Assembly (NCBI GenBank): GCA_965200795.1
Contig: CBDAVB010000027.1
Coordinates: 1-64,000, forward strand
Reading direction: 5' to 3'
From: Parashewanella sp965200795
Lineage (GTDB): Bacteria; Pseudomonadota; Gammaproteobacteria; Enterobacterales; Shewanellaceae
Length of the DNA: 64,000 nt
Both the position numbers and the translations under genes were made by a program. The notes under the pieces were generated by a model. The model had not been told where the DNA came from, did not search any database, and saw only the letters and a program-made list of their open reading frames with translations. Of the stretch, positions 9,606 to 17,689 are shown piece after piece. Within the stretch, counting starts at the first letter, position 1, and every line of letters starts with the position of its first letter.

Positions 9606-10021
9606 TTAAGAATTTACCACTTCCTCTGGCATAATAAGCAGATCCCACTTAGGTAATTCACAATTTCGGATGATTTTACCTTCGACATCTTCTTTTTCAT
9701 TTTTTGTTAGCTGGACTCCTTTTGAGTAAACCTTATCGATTAAATTGACAACTGGAGTCATAGCCTTCCAAGTCATTGTTTTCGTCCGCTCCGGAACAGT
9801 ATTTACTGAGCTCAGTAATGTACCATTCCAATGCTTTTCTAACGATGACCAAACTCGTTCAACAGGGTTGTATTTGCTGTGATAAGGCCGGGTAGTAAAC
9901 GTTGTGAATCCTCAGTCTCGAACTTTCACTAAACTGTTTTAATCTAAAAAGATACTGAGTCCGGCATCCGCTATTTTCTGAGCCATTATCTGAAAAAATA
10001 ACCAGCTCCTCTACCTCTGGA
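9606..10021 (-). pseudogene. ISAzo13-family transposase, C-terminal fragment
   Basis: Nearly identical to 6494-6900 in the other ISAzo13 copy: EELVIFSDNGSENSGCRTQY, LRIHNVYYP, then ERVWSS...KHWNGTLLSS, and LPKWDLLIMPEEVVNS, the true C-terminus, with TAA at 9606-9608. One extra base near 9886 (AAGGCCGGGTAG versus AAGGTGGGTAG) breaks the frame after VYYP. Upstream at about 10021 it is joined in frame to an IS66 transposase fragment. Confidence 0.75.
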
Positions 10022-10879
10022 ACTTCTTTGTGAATATCAAAAAGCAACTCCTGAAGCTTCTTCGCCCAAGCCTGGTCTTCTTTATCTGAAGCAAACTCCA
10101 GCTCCCTAACGTGGTGTGAATTACAAAGCCCGTGTAAGCAGTCATATTTGAAGTAAGGTTTCCAATGGTCGTGAACTAACACACCTTGGTAATTCGGTAA
10201 AACACCCGCTGCATCTGTCGCTTCCTTACCTCTTTTCTTATGACAAGTGAAATATGTCCACTGAGTCGCAGAGGCTGTATGCAGCCAATGTTTGCTGCCA
10301 TTGACGTTCATGCCTGTCTCATCGGCATGAAGTACAGATGAGCCGCAAAGCCGGGATTTTATTACATCAAGTGCGCCCGATTCTTTGACCAGCTGAGTCG
10401 CTTGAGTATTGAAATTAACCAGTGTTCCTGAGCTAATCGGAAGCTGATCGGCAAAGTATTCTCTGATCCTGTCATAAGGCAAGAGCTGATATTGTGATAA
10501 ATAAACGGCATGAGCTTTAACGCCTTCACCGTATTGCACCGACTGTGTGACTTGCCCGGGGAACTCAGCCGTATAGCGATTACCTTGTTCATCTTCTAAT
10601 ATTTGAGCCTGATACTCTGTAACGATGGTTTTGAATTCGATATCAAAGACCTGACGCTTTTCAACGCCAATTTCTTTGTAATTTCCTTTGGGAAGTTTGC
10701 GCTTGTCGAGTTTCAGTACTTCAACGATATCAGGCTTATCGATTTGTTTGAGCGTAGTACCCGAATGACCTTTTTGACCACCTGGTTTGCCATTGCCTTT
10801 AGATTTTTTCTTCTTTGTTATCGTCATCATCTGTAGAAGGTGGCTTACTGCTGTTTTTGCTGTTCAATCCGATGCGGTT
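10022..10879 (-). pseudogene. tnpC: IS66-family transposase (TnpC), N-terminal fragment
   Basis: Typical IS66 TnpC order: NRIGLNSKNSSKPPST near 10879-10830, then GKPGGQKGHSG, the zinc-binding-like region, VLHADETGMNVNGSKHWLHT (first catalytic Asp) and VHDHWKPYFKY (second). The frame is broken between the SKPPST and KPGGQKG parts around 10815-10830. The protein stops at LLFDIHKE where the ISAzo13 fragment begins, so the last third with the catalytic Glu is gone. The ORF 9859-10830 is thus an accidental IS66-ISAzo13 fusion. Confidence 0.75.
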
Positions 10880-10919
10880 AGTTAAGATCATGACAAGCGG
10901 TTAGTTAAGATCATGACAA
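10874..10919. repeat. 23-bp direct tandem duplication
   Basis: GCGGTTAGTTAAGATCATGACAA occurs twice head to tail (10874-10896 and 10897-10919) at the edge of the IS66 fragment; the unit starts GCGGTTAGTTAAG. It may be a duplicated element end or simple slippage. Confidence 0.8.
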
Positions 10920-10980
10920 GCATTTCAATGGCCAATTTCAATGCTGGCGTCACTGTGTTGTCAGCTTCTAATTGTGTTTT

Positions 10981-11004
10981 GAGAAAGCCTCACAAGGCTT
11001 TCTC
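10981..11004. terminator. Perfect 10-bp stem hairpin, possible terminator of the 11015 gene
   Basis: GAGAAAGCCT-CACA-AGGCTTTCTC sits 10 bp beyond the stop codon of the minus-strand gene. There is no T-tract on either side, so it is a stable transcript end or Rho-type stop rather than a classical intrinsic terminator. Confidence 0.5.
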
Positions 11005-11014
11005 AATGTGAAAA

Positions 11015-11290
11015 CTAAAGTTTATTATGCTCTAACGTTAAACCTTGTTGTTTTGACATCGATTCACTCAGCCATTTAAATTTCTGAATTTGCTCAATAA
11101 GGAGTTTCTGGCAAATTCCTGTGATGATTCGCTCTTGTGACTTTTTAAGATCATATTCTATTGCGCTTATAACTTCTCTTTTAAAAGAAGCACTTGATAG
11201 ATCCGTCGTAAAATCCAGATCAGTAATTGCAGAGCTATAAGCTGACGGAATCGCGGACATCATGACGACAAATAAAGCTACCTTGTACAT
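11015..11290 (-). CDS. Small exported protein of unknown function
   Basis: 91 residues with a clear Sec signal peptide: MYK, a hydrophobic core (VALFVVMMSAIPSA) and likely cleavage after AYS near residue 19. The mature ~70 residues are polar and helical, with one cysteine (GICQKL) and no known motif. The start is supported by GAGG six bases upstream (GAGGTAATGGATG). It stands alone between IS debris and the divergently transcribed thrS operon. Periplasmic location is inferred from the signal; I do not recognise the family. Confidence 0.65.
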   Translation of the reverse strand: MYKVALFVVMMSAIPSAYSSAITDLDFTTDLSSASFKREVISAIEYDLKKSQERIITGICQKLLIEQIQKFKWLSESMSKQQGLTLEHNKL

Positions 11291-11571
11291 CCATTACCTC
11301 GGCATTTACAACAATTTATCGGTTTAATTTTCGGATTGAGACTAAAGGATAGAACAGGATGTACGCTTGTCTAATTTAAACCACAAAAAAATATAATTTT
11401 TTATGAAAAGTCTTTCTTGCGTAGGTTGCTTAGCTTTTATCAATTTCGTATCATTTAATTACCGCTGAAAAGAAAGTATTTAGGCTCTGGTACTGACTAA
11501 CTTTCCTTTCAGTTTTTTTTATTAATGACCAAGCGGCCCTGCGTATGGGTCACCACTGGAAAGGATTTTTC

Positions 11572-13500
11572 ATGCCTGTAATTACTCTTCCTGATAGAAG
11601 CAAACGTGAGTTTGCACAAGCTGTTTCTACTTATGATATCGCAATGGACATCGGTCCTGGTTTAGCAAAAGCGTGTATCGCCGGCCGTGTAAACGGTGAG
11701 CTAAAAGACGCTTGCGACTTAATTGAAACAGATTCACAACTTTCTATTATCACAGCAAAAGACGATGACGGTTTAGAAATCTTACGTCACTCTTGCGCTC
11801 ACTTATTAGGTCATGCGATTAAGCAGTTATGGCCTGATGTGAAAATGGCCATCGGCCCTGTGATTGATAACGGTTTCTATTACGACATTGACCTTGAGCA
11901 TAAGTTAACTCAAGAAGATATTGAGAAGCTTGAAAAGCGTATGCTTGAACTTGCTAAGACGAACTACCAGGTGGTTAAGAAAGTAGGTAGCTGGCAAGAT
12001 GCTTATGATGCCTTTGAAGCTCGTGGCGAAACCTACAAAATGCAAATTCTTGATGACAATATCGAGAAAGACGCGACACCGGCTTTATACCATCATGAAG
12101 AATACACGGATATGTGCCGTGGACCACATGTTCCGAACATGCGTTTCTGTCATCACTTTAAATTGATGAATGTAGCGGGTGCGTACTGGCGTGGTGACTC
12201 TTCAAATAAAATGCTGCAACGTGTCTACGGCACGGCCTGGGCTGATAAGAAACAATTAAAAGCCTACTTAAATCGCCTGCAAGAAGCGGCTAAGCGTGAC
12301 CATCGTAAAATCGGTAAGCAATTAGATTTATATCATATGCAGGAAGAAGCACCGGGAATGGTGTTCTGGCATAACGACGGTTGGAGCATTTTTTGCGAGC
12401 TGGAAACTTTTGTTCGTCAAAAGTTAGTTGAATATGACTATGACGAAGTGAAAGGTCCTATGATTATGGATCGCGTACTTTGGGAACGTTCGGGTCACTG
12501 GGACAAATACTCAGAAGCCATGTTCACGACTCACAGTGAAGCTCGCGACTATGCGCTAAAACCGATGAACTGTCCCGGCCATGTTCAGATCTTTAACCAA
12601 GGTTTGAAATCATACCGCGATTTACCGTTACGTATGGCTGAGTTCGGTTGCTGTCACCGTAATGAACCTTCAGGCTCACTTCATGGTCTGATGCGTGTTC
12701 GCGGTTTTACTCAGGATGACGCACATGTTTTCTGTACTGAAGAGCAGGTTCAGCGGGAAGTGAGTAAATGTATCCAAATGGTTTACGATATATATTCTAC
12801 TTTCGGTTTTGAAAACATTGTCGTTAAGTTATCTACTCGTCCGGAAAAGCGTATCGGCGATGACGCGATGTGGGATAGAGCAGAAGAAGCGTTAAAAGAA
12901 GCTCTAGAATCAAATGGTATTGCATATGAAATTCTTGATGGCGAAGGTGCGTTCTACGGTCCTAAGATCGAGTTCACACTTCACGACTGTTTAGATCGTG
13001 CGTGGCAGTGCGGAACGGTTCAATTAGACTACGCTTTACCAACTCGTCTCGGAGCGACTTATGTAGCGGAAGATAACAGCCGTCAAACGCCGGTTATGAT
13101 TCATCGTGCTATTCTGGGTTCGTTAGAACGTTTTATTGGAATTCTAATTGAAGAGTACGCCGGCCGTTTCCCGGCATGGCTTGCGCCAACTCAAGCCGTT
13201 GTGATGAACATCACGGATAAACACAGTGAATATGCCGAAGAAGTAGTCAGTTTCTTCAAGAAGCAAGGAATTCGTGCTGTTAAAGACTTGAGAAACGAAA
13301 AAATTGGTTTTAAAATACGCGAGCACACTTTAAGGCGTGTACCTTATTTGCTGGTTATCGGTGACCAAGAGACCGAGAATAAGGAAGTCGCGGTGCGAAC
13401 CAGAGACGGAAAAGATTTAGGCAAATTTAAACTAGAAGAATTTGCAGCTGAAATCCGTGAACAGATTTCGCTCCGTAGTCTAAATTTGTTGGAGGACTAA
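11572..13500 (+). CDS. thrS: Threonine--tRNA ligase
   Basis: Charges tRNA-Thr with threonine in the cytoplasm and removes mischarged serine. The start MPVITLPD at 11572 has AAAGGA seven bases upstream and gives 642 residues, the usual length; an in-frame ATG at 11545 is too early. Domains in order: TGS (~1-62); editing domain with SCAHLLGHA and MCRGPH, the zinc-like catalytic His/Cys set; class II core with MNCPGH, motif 2 in GCCHRNEPSGSLHGLMRVRGF, here shortened to CHRNEPSGSLHGLMRVRGF, and motif 3 GSLERFIGILIEEY; C-terminal anticodon-binding domain. It heads the thrS-infC-rpmI-rplT operon; infC starts 3 bp after the stop. In relatives, thrS mRNA is autoregulated by a tRNA-like leader; I did not model one here. 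Confidence 0.97.
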   Translation: MPVITLPDRSKREFAQAVSTYDIAMDIGPGLAKACIAGRVNGELKDACDLIETDSQLSIITAKDDDGLEILRHSCAHLLGHAIKQLWPDVKMAIGPVIDNGFYYDIDLEHKLTQEDIEKLEKRMLELAKTNYQVVKKVGSWQDAYDAFEARGETYKMQILDDNIEKDATPALYHHEEYTDMCRGPHVPNMRFCHHFKLMNVAGAYWRGDSSNKMLQRVYGTAWADKKQLKAYLNRLQEAAKRDHRKIGKQLDLYHMQEEAPGMVFWHNDGWSIFCELETFVRQKLVEYDYDEVKGPMIMDRVLWERSGHWDKYSEAMFTTHSEARDYALKPMNCPGHVQIFNQGLKSYRDLPLRMAEFGCCHRNEPSGSLHGLMRVRGFTQDDAHVFCTEEQVQREVSKCIQMVYDIYSTFGFENIVVKLSTRPEKRIGDDAMWDRAEEALKEALESNGIAYEILDGEGAFYGPKIEFTLHDCLDRAWQCGTVQLDYALPTRLGATYVAEDNSRQTPVMIHRAILGSLERFIGILIEEYAGRFPAWLAPTQAVVMNITDKHSEYAEEVVSFFKKQGIRAVKDLRNEKIGFKIREHTLRRVPYLLVIGDQETENKEVAVRTRDGKDLGKFKLEEFAAEIREQISLRSLNLLED

Positions 13501-13503
13501 GTC

Positions 13504-14046
13504 ATAAAAGGCAAAAGAGATGGTGGGCGTAATAACGCCGCTAATAGAATCAATGAAGAAATTACCGGCGTAACTGAAGTTCGTGTAAATGGTGCTGACG
13601 GCGAACAACATGGCATTATGAAAATTCGTCAAGCTCAGTCACTTGCAGATGAAGCAGGTCTGGATCTTGTAGAGATCAGCCCAAATGCTGAACCTCCGGT
13701 TTGCCGTGTAATGGACTACGGAAAATATCTTTTTGATAAAGCGAAAGCTCAAAAAGAACAAAAGAAAAAGCAAAAGCAGGTTCAGGTTAAAGAAGTAAAA
13801 TTCAGACCAGGAACTGATGAAAACGATTATCAGGTAAAACTACGCAACCTGACTCGTTTTCTAAACGACGGTGACAAAGCTAAAGTAACGCTGCGTTTCC
13901 GTGGCCGCGAAATGGCACACCAAAGCATTGGTATGGATCTTTTGAACCGTATCAAAGCAGACTTGGAAGAAATTGCGGTAGTTGAGTCATTCCCGAAAAT
14001 GGAAGGACGTCAAGCTGTAATGGTGCTAGCGCCCAAAAAGAAATAA
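13504..14046 (+). CDS. infC: Translation initiation factor IF-3, AUA start codon
   Basis: Binds the 30S subunit, blocks 50S joining and checks the start codon-initiator tRNA pair. Full length (180 residues, equal to E. coli) requires starting at ATA 13504, three bases after the thrS stop. GGAGG at 13491-13495, inside the thrS 3' end, is eight bases upstream. The first ATG (13618) would delete the first 38 residues of the N-terminal domain. The N-domain has LDLVEISPNAEPPVCRVMDY, the linker is lysine-rich, and the C-domain has VKFRPGTDENDYQVKLRNL and LRFRGREMAHQ. A rare start codon in infC is the known basis of IF3 autoregulation (AUU in E. coli), so AUA here likely serves that purpose. Confidence 0.93.
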   Translation: MKGKRDGGRNNAANRINEEITGVTEVRVNGADGEQHGIMKIRQAQSLADEAGLDLVEISPNAEPPVCRVMDYGKYLFDKAKAQKEQKKKQKQVQVKEVKFRPGTDENDYQVKLRNLTRFLNDGDKAKVTLRFRGREMAHQSIGMDLLNRIKADLEEIAVVESFPKMEGRQAVMVLAPKKK

Positions 14047-14138
14047 GCCGGGCTCTTAAAAAGTAAACAAAATTATCAGTTTTAATGGTTTTGTTTCGCC
14101 TTGCTATTTAATTAACTGTCCAATGCGGAGTTTTAGAA

Positions 14139-14333
14139 ATGCCTAAAATGAAAACAGATAAGGGTGTTGCTAAGCGCTTCAAAAAAACCGCTAACGGTTT
14201 TAAGCGTAAGCAAGCTCACCTTCGTCACATTTTGACTAAGAAGAGCACTAAGCGTAAACGTCATTTACGTGCCAAGTGTTTAGTCGCTAAATCTGACGTG
14301 CCAGCAATCGCTCGTCAATTGCCATACGCTTAA
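14139..14333 (+). CDS. rpmI: 50S ribosomal protein L35
   Basis: 64 residues, very basic, with [20 protein letters not shown] at the start and the conserved [18 protein letters not shown] core. The start has GGAG nine bases upstream. It sits 92 bp after infC and 15 bp before rplT. In E. coli the stretch before rpmI forms the pseudoknot through which L20 represses both genes. The leader here contains complementary AACAAAA and TTTTGTT around 14068-14096 that could pair, but I cannot confirm a pseudoknot. Confidence 0.96.
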
Positions 14334-14348
14334 TAAAGGAGATTAAAA

Positions 14349-14705
14349 ATGCCAAGAGTTAAGCGTGGTGTAACCGCACGTGCTCGACACAAAAAAGTAT
14401 TAAAACTTGCTAAAGGTTATTATGGTGCTCGTTCCCGCGTATATCGCGTAGCGGTACAAGCGGTGACTAAAGCGGGTCAATACGCGTATCGTGACCGTCG
14501 TCAAAAGAAACGTCAATTCCGTCAACTATGGATTGCGCGTATCAATGCGGCTTCTCGTCAGAATGGTCTTTCATACAGCCGATTCATCAACGGTATGAAG
14601 AAGGCGTCTATCGAAATCGATCGTAAGATTTTGGCGGACATCGCAGTATACGACAAAGTTGTTTTCGCAACTTTAGTTGAAAAAGCAAAAGAAGCTCTGG
14701 CTTAA
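14349..14705 (+). CDS. rplT: 50S ribosomal protein L20
   Basis: 118 residues, the standard length. It starts MPRVKRGVTARARHKKVLKL with AAAGGAG upstream. The long basic N-terminal helix contains AKGYYGARSRVYRVAVQAV, and the globular C-terminal domain ends AKEALA. It binds 23S rRNA early in 50S assembly and represses rpmI-rplT translation in enterobacteria. It is the last gene of the operon, followed 30 bp later by a strong terminator. Confidence 0.97.
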   Translation: MPRVKRGVTARARHKKVLKLAKGYYGARSRVYRVAVQAVTKAGQYAYRDRRQKKRQFRQLWIARINAASRQNGLSYSRFINGMKKASIEIDRKILADIAVYDKVVFATLVEKAKEALA

Positions 14706-14734
14706 TCGCTTAGTTTATTTTGTACTGCTTTCAA

Positions 14735-14757
14735 AGCCCCGGTTTACCGGGGTTTTG
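14735..14757 (+). terminator. Intrinsic terminator of the thrS operon
   Basis: CCCCGG-TTTA-CCGGGG (14737-14752), preceded by AAAG and followed by TTTTGTT, 30 bp after the rplT stop. Six GC pairs and a U-tract make it a textbook Rho-independent terminator. Confidence 0.9.
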
Positions 14758-14901
14758 TTCGTTTTAGAGTTTGAACAAATTAAAGGAGCAGAAAGATTGC
14801 TGCCTGGTAGCTCAAAATAAGTTTACCCCAAGGCGATACTCCGGAAAGCTTCATTATTAATATAACGGTGTATTTCACTAATAGTTTTTAGTTCATGGCA
14901 A

Positions 14902-15093
14902 TTAGTCTTCAAATCCGTAATTATCTTGTGCTAAAAAATCAGTACCATTTATGAATCTATTAGGGAATTGATTTATTAAAGCAACATAGCCCGCCCTACC
15001 TCTGTTAAAAAAATTATCGTCAAGTACTCGCCTAAGTAGTCGGCCATGAAAAACATCTAACATTCTGATCAATAATAAAATATAGCTATTTGA
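14902..15093 (-). pseudogene. C-terminal fragment of an unknown gene, cut by an IS5-type end
   Basis: On the minus strand an open frame ends at 14902 with a coding-like tail: MLDVFHGRLLRRVLDDNFFN, GRAGYVALINQFPNRFING and TDFLAQDNYGFED. It runs back to about 15093, where sequence shared with the IS5 copy ending at 19138 begins, so the 5' part of the gene is missing. No family is recognised. It is probably the remnant of a gene that once lay after rplT. Confidence 0.45.
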
Positions 15094-15320
15094 TACATTC
15101 AATTTCGACCAGAAATGATATAGTGAACCTACGGTTTCTGGTCGTTTTGGTGCTAAAAGTGCTCAAAGAAAGTCCGTCAAATTTACCTCATGCCAGTCTG
15201 TTTGATATCACAGAACAGCTTCTGCAAACTCACCCTTTACTCATTTTAGCTAATGCCTTTGATTGGCGAGCGTTGGAAGAAGAGTTCAAGCCGTTATACA
15301 AAAAATTAGGCCGTAAGGTG
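15094..15320 (+). pseudogene. IS5-family element, 5' fragment
   Basis: From ATACATTCAATTTCGACCAG this is a near-identical copy of the right end of the IS5 element at 17.7-19.1 kb in the opposite orientation. It covers the end plus the first ~66 codons (GTG at 15123; FLVVLVLKVLKESPSNLPH... FKPLYKKLGRK). Homology stops at 15320. Two residues differ from the longer copy (A for D, R for Q). It may provide an inverted pair with the second copy for recombination of the 4 kb between them. Confidence 0.8.
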
Positions 15321-15377
15321 TAATTGACACAGGGGGTGTAACGTTCTCTTTTACTCCCTGAACTTAAAAGCCCGGTA

Positions 15378-15651
15378 ACTAGTACTTCGTCCGGTTGCAT
15401 TTGTTAGTGCTTCAGCTCAAGGCAGAACGTCCAGTTCAAGGCGCAGTGGCGAAGATATACTGGAGTATTTCAAGTCACTGCAATGAAGAAATGGGCGTTC
15501 TGCCTTGAGCACGCAGGGTGGTTCGTAAAGCGGCCATCTGGCTGCGTTAGTTTTATTGACGTAGAATAGCTAGGCTCGCACAAATCTGCCTTGCATATGG
15601 CCGCTTTACGAACCACTGAAAACATCAAATGCAACCGGACGGAGTACTAGT
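15378..15651. repeat. 274-bp element made of nested inverted repeats
   Basis: The outer arms (15378-15403 and 15626-15651) are 26-bp inverted repeats with one mismatch and contain GTCCGGTTGCATTTG. Inside are two more inverted pairs: 15415-15429 with 15496-15510 (GCTCAAGGCAGAACG), and a perfect 20-bp pair at 15518-15537 and 15597-15616 (GTGGTTCGTAAAGCGGCCAT). No coding frame is visible. The outer arm recurs in compact form at 22258-22315, so this is a repeat family, probably a MITE or REP-like element with an insertion at its tip. Confidence 0.8.
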
Positions 15652-15716
15652 AAAGAGTGCCAAGAATTCTCCGGCTAATGCACCGAATAAATTTATAAAT
15701 GTCATCCCAAAAAACA

Positions 15717-17009
15717 GAGGGCGTTCAAAATTCTGTGTCAGCCTAAATTCTAAATTTCTAATACGTTATCCAATCTGCCTTCAAAATGGATTGCAAATTG
15801 TGACAATGCTAGCCTCCAATTTTGGACTGGCATTGTCCACTTTTTAGAGGCATTCAATATGCCCGCATAAAGCAATTTTAGCAAGCTGTTTTCATTTGGA
15901 AATGCCCCTTTTGTTTTGGTGAGTTTCCTAAACTGGCGATGTACGGCTTCAATCGCATTGGTCGTGTAAATCACTCGACGTACATATTCTGGATATTTGA
16001 AGTAAACGGACAAGTTCTCCCACTTTCTGCGCCAAGAGTCGATAACGATTGGATACTGGCTACCCCATTTGTTTTCCAGCTCATCTAAAGCCGTTTCAGC
16101 AGCCGATTTACTTGTCGCTCTGTAAACCGGCTTTAAATCAGCCATAAACGCCTTTTGATGCTTAGATGCCACATACTTCATTGAGTTGCGTACCTGATGA
16201 ATTACGCAAAGCTGAACTTCTGTCTCCGGGTAAATGCTGGCAATAGCTTCAGGAAAACCGTTTAACCCGTCAACACAAGCAATTAAGATATCCTTAACAC
16301 CACGATTATGAAGATCGGTCAGTACCGAAAGCCAATAATTAGCACCTTCTGACTCTGAAAGATACAGGCCAAGTAACTCTTTCTTACCTTCGAGATTAAC
16401 GCCTAGAATCGTGTAAATAGCCTTACTGACATAGCGACCATTGTCTTTGACTTTATAGTGAATCGCATCCAGCCAAATAATTGGATAGACCTCGTCTAAA
16501 CTGCGTTGCTGCCATTCTTTGAGCTGAGGAATAAGCTGATCGGTCACAGCCGTCAAACTGGCTTCTGAAAGCTCTAAACCATACAAATCAGCCACATGAG
16601 ATTTGATATCACGATAACTCATACCCATTGAAAACATTGACAAAATCTTACGATCAATTTCATCAGAGAGCTTAGTTTGATTTTTTTTGACAAGCTGAGG
16701 CTCAAAGTTGCCGGCTCTGTCTCTTGGCGTTTCTAACTCAAATTCGCCAACTGAAGATTTAACGGTTTTTTTACTAAAACCATTTCTTCGATTGGGCTCA
16801 AGATCTGAGTCTAAATGTTGATCAAGTTCTGCTTTAAGCGCTGCTTCTGTTAGTTGTTTGATTAAAGGGGTGAGAACACCATCCGCACCAGTTAAACCTT
16901 TACCTGATTGAAGTTGTTCTAAAGCTTTATTGAAATCGAAATTTTGAGTCATTATGTCATTCCTGTTTTTGACATTTTACCGAAATGACACAGATTTCTA
17001 AACACTACC
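15717..17009 (-). mobile_element. IS256-family insertion sequence, copy B, intact
   Basis: 1,293 bp bounded by imperfect terminal inverted repeats (left GAGGGCGTTCAAAATTCTGT, right end in reverse GGTAGTGTTTAGAAATCTGT). It is flanked by the 8-bp direct repeat AAAAAACA at 15709-15716 and 17010-17017, the target length expected for IS256. It interrupts the minus-strand gene at 17010-17391. With a complete transposase and a clean duplication it is the best candidate in the window for a functional element. Confidence 0.92.
15750..16952 (-). CDS. IS256-family (mutator-type) transposase
   Basis: 400 residues and uninterrupted. It catalyses cut-out copy-in transposition of its element. The N-terminal segment holds LKAELDQHLDSD and a KKTVKSSVGEFELETPRDR helix region. 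The DDE catalytic core follows: Asp in IIWLDAIHYKV, Asp in ILIACVDGLNGFPEAI, and Glu in YTTNAIEAVHRQFRKLTKTK, with the C/DxxxH-type CVIHQVRNSMKYV between. The start ATG lies 57 bp inside the right terminus. Copy A at 5233-6436 differs by a frameshift. Family assignment is firm; whether it still moves is unknown. Confidence 0.93.
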   Translation of the reverse strand: MTQNFDFNKALEQLQSGKGLTGADGVLTPLIKQLTEAALKAELDQHLDSDLEPNRRNGFSKKTVKSSVGEFELETPRDRAGNFEPQLVKKNQTKLSDEIDRKILSMFSMGMSYRDIKSHVADLYGLELSEASLTAVTDQLIPQLKEWQQRSLDEVYPIIWLDAIHYKVKDNGRYVSKAIYTILGVNLEGKKELLGLYLSESEGANYWLSVLTDLHNRGVKDILIACVDGLNGFPEAIASIYPETEVQLCVIHQVRNSMKYVASKHQKAFMADLKPVYRATSKSAAETALDELENKWGSQYPIVIDSWRRKWENLSVYFKYPEYVRRVIYTTNAIEAVHRQFRKLTKTKGAFPNENSLLKLLYAGILNASKKWTMPVQNWRLALSQFAIHFEGRLDNVLEI

Positions 17010-17391
17010 AAAAAACATGTAAGTCAGTGCTATTTAATGGTCTTCTTTTATCAAAATCTACCGGGCGACTTTCGTCCTTGCCGCTGAGCCATTGAAGTTT
17101 TTGATCTTTAAACACTACTGCGTAAGCTTTTGGAAAATTTGAATGTCCGAAATGTTTGTTTATCACGATATTTTTCATTAAAACAGAGCAGTATGCCAGT
17201 TTTTCTTTTGAGGATGTCGGCATTTTACCTCTATTTGTTTGTGTGTTTGAGGCTAAAAGTTCAATTTCTAAACGGGCATTTTCATCTTCAGAATCAGACT
17301 CTAAAAAATCTAATAAAGGTTTTTGTTCGCAGAAAAACTCAACCACGTCATATTTATTCTCAACTTGCAATGCTGAACCAATTCTGACCAA
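17010..17391 (-). pseudogene. 5' part of an unknown gene, truncated by IS256 copy B
   Basis: About 127 codons survive before the IS256 end. The frame then reads a few codons into the IS to a stop at 17005. The product is hydrophilic and unrecognised. Segments include DVVEFFCEQKPLLDFLES, an acidic DSEDENARLEIELLAS, and FPKAYAVVFKDQKLQWLSG. The M at 17391 is a GTG- or TTG-type start choice, and the frame is open somewhat further upstream, so the true start is uncertain. The conserved upstream module at 17470-17587 lies about 80 bp before it in the correct orientation. The continuation beyond the IS (below 15709) is not evident. Confidence 0.5.
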
Positions 17392-17469
17392 TAATGAAAA
17401 AACCGAATCTCTCTTCCCTATTGTTATTTTTGCCTCTCGTGACGGCTCGGCTTCGGACAGCTCTGGGTG

Positions 17470-17587
17470 CAGGGCGAACGCACGAATGAATGTAGATCAC
17501 ATTTTTCGTGGCTATATAGCCTATAACAATAATCATAATTCCCTGATTTAGGTGTTTCACCTTTTCAAAACTTTGACTCAGATCTGT
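17470..17587 (-). promoter_or_regulatory. Conserved upstream module, copy at the 17.4-kb gene
   Basis: On the minus strand this ~118-bp block matches the modules at 49020, 51187 and 53791 almost throughout: CAGATCTG...GTCA, TTTTGAAAAGG, AACACCTAA, GGAATTATGATTATTGTTAT, the GGCTAT...ATAGCC inverted repeat, and AAAAATGTGATCTACATTCA. The last piece begins like a consensus CRP site (AAATGTGATCTA), but its right half is degenerate. Conservation ends at CGTTCGCCCTG. Sequences on either side are unrelated to the ankyrin cassettes. Confidence 0.75.
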
Positions 17588-17689
17588 TCATGCTTTTACC
17601 CTGCTTCTTTTCTTTCTTCTGAATAACGTGTTATTTAGCTGCCTTTTCCGCCCCCTAGAGTGGTTAATTAGTCGGTACTGAAAAACATA

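Noticed and set aside
17360..17560. Minus-strand 66-codon ORF starting in the conserved module
   Set aside because: It runs through the conserved non-coding module and overlaps the better ORF 17010-17391. The equivalent frame is not kept in the other modules.
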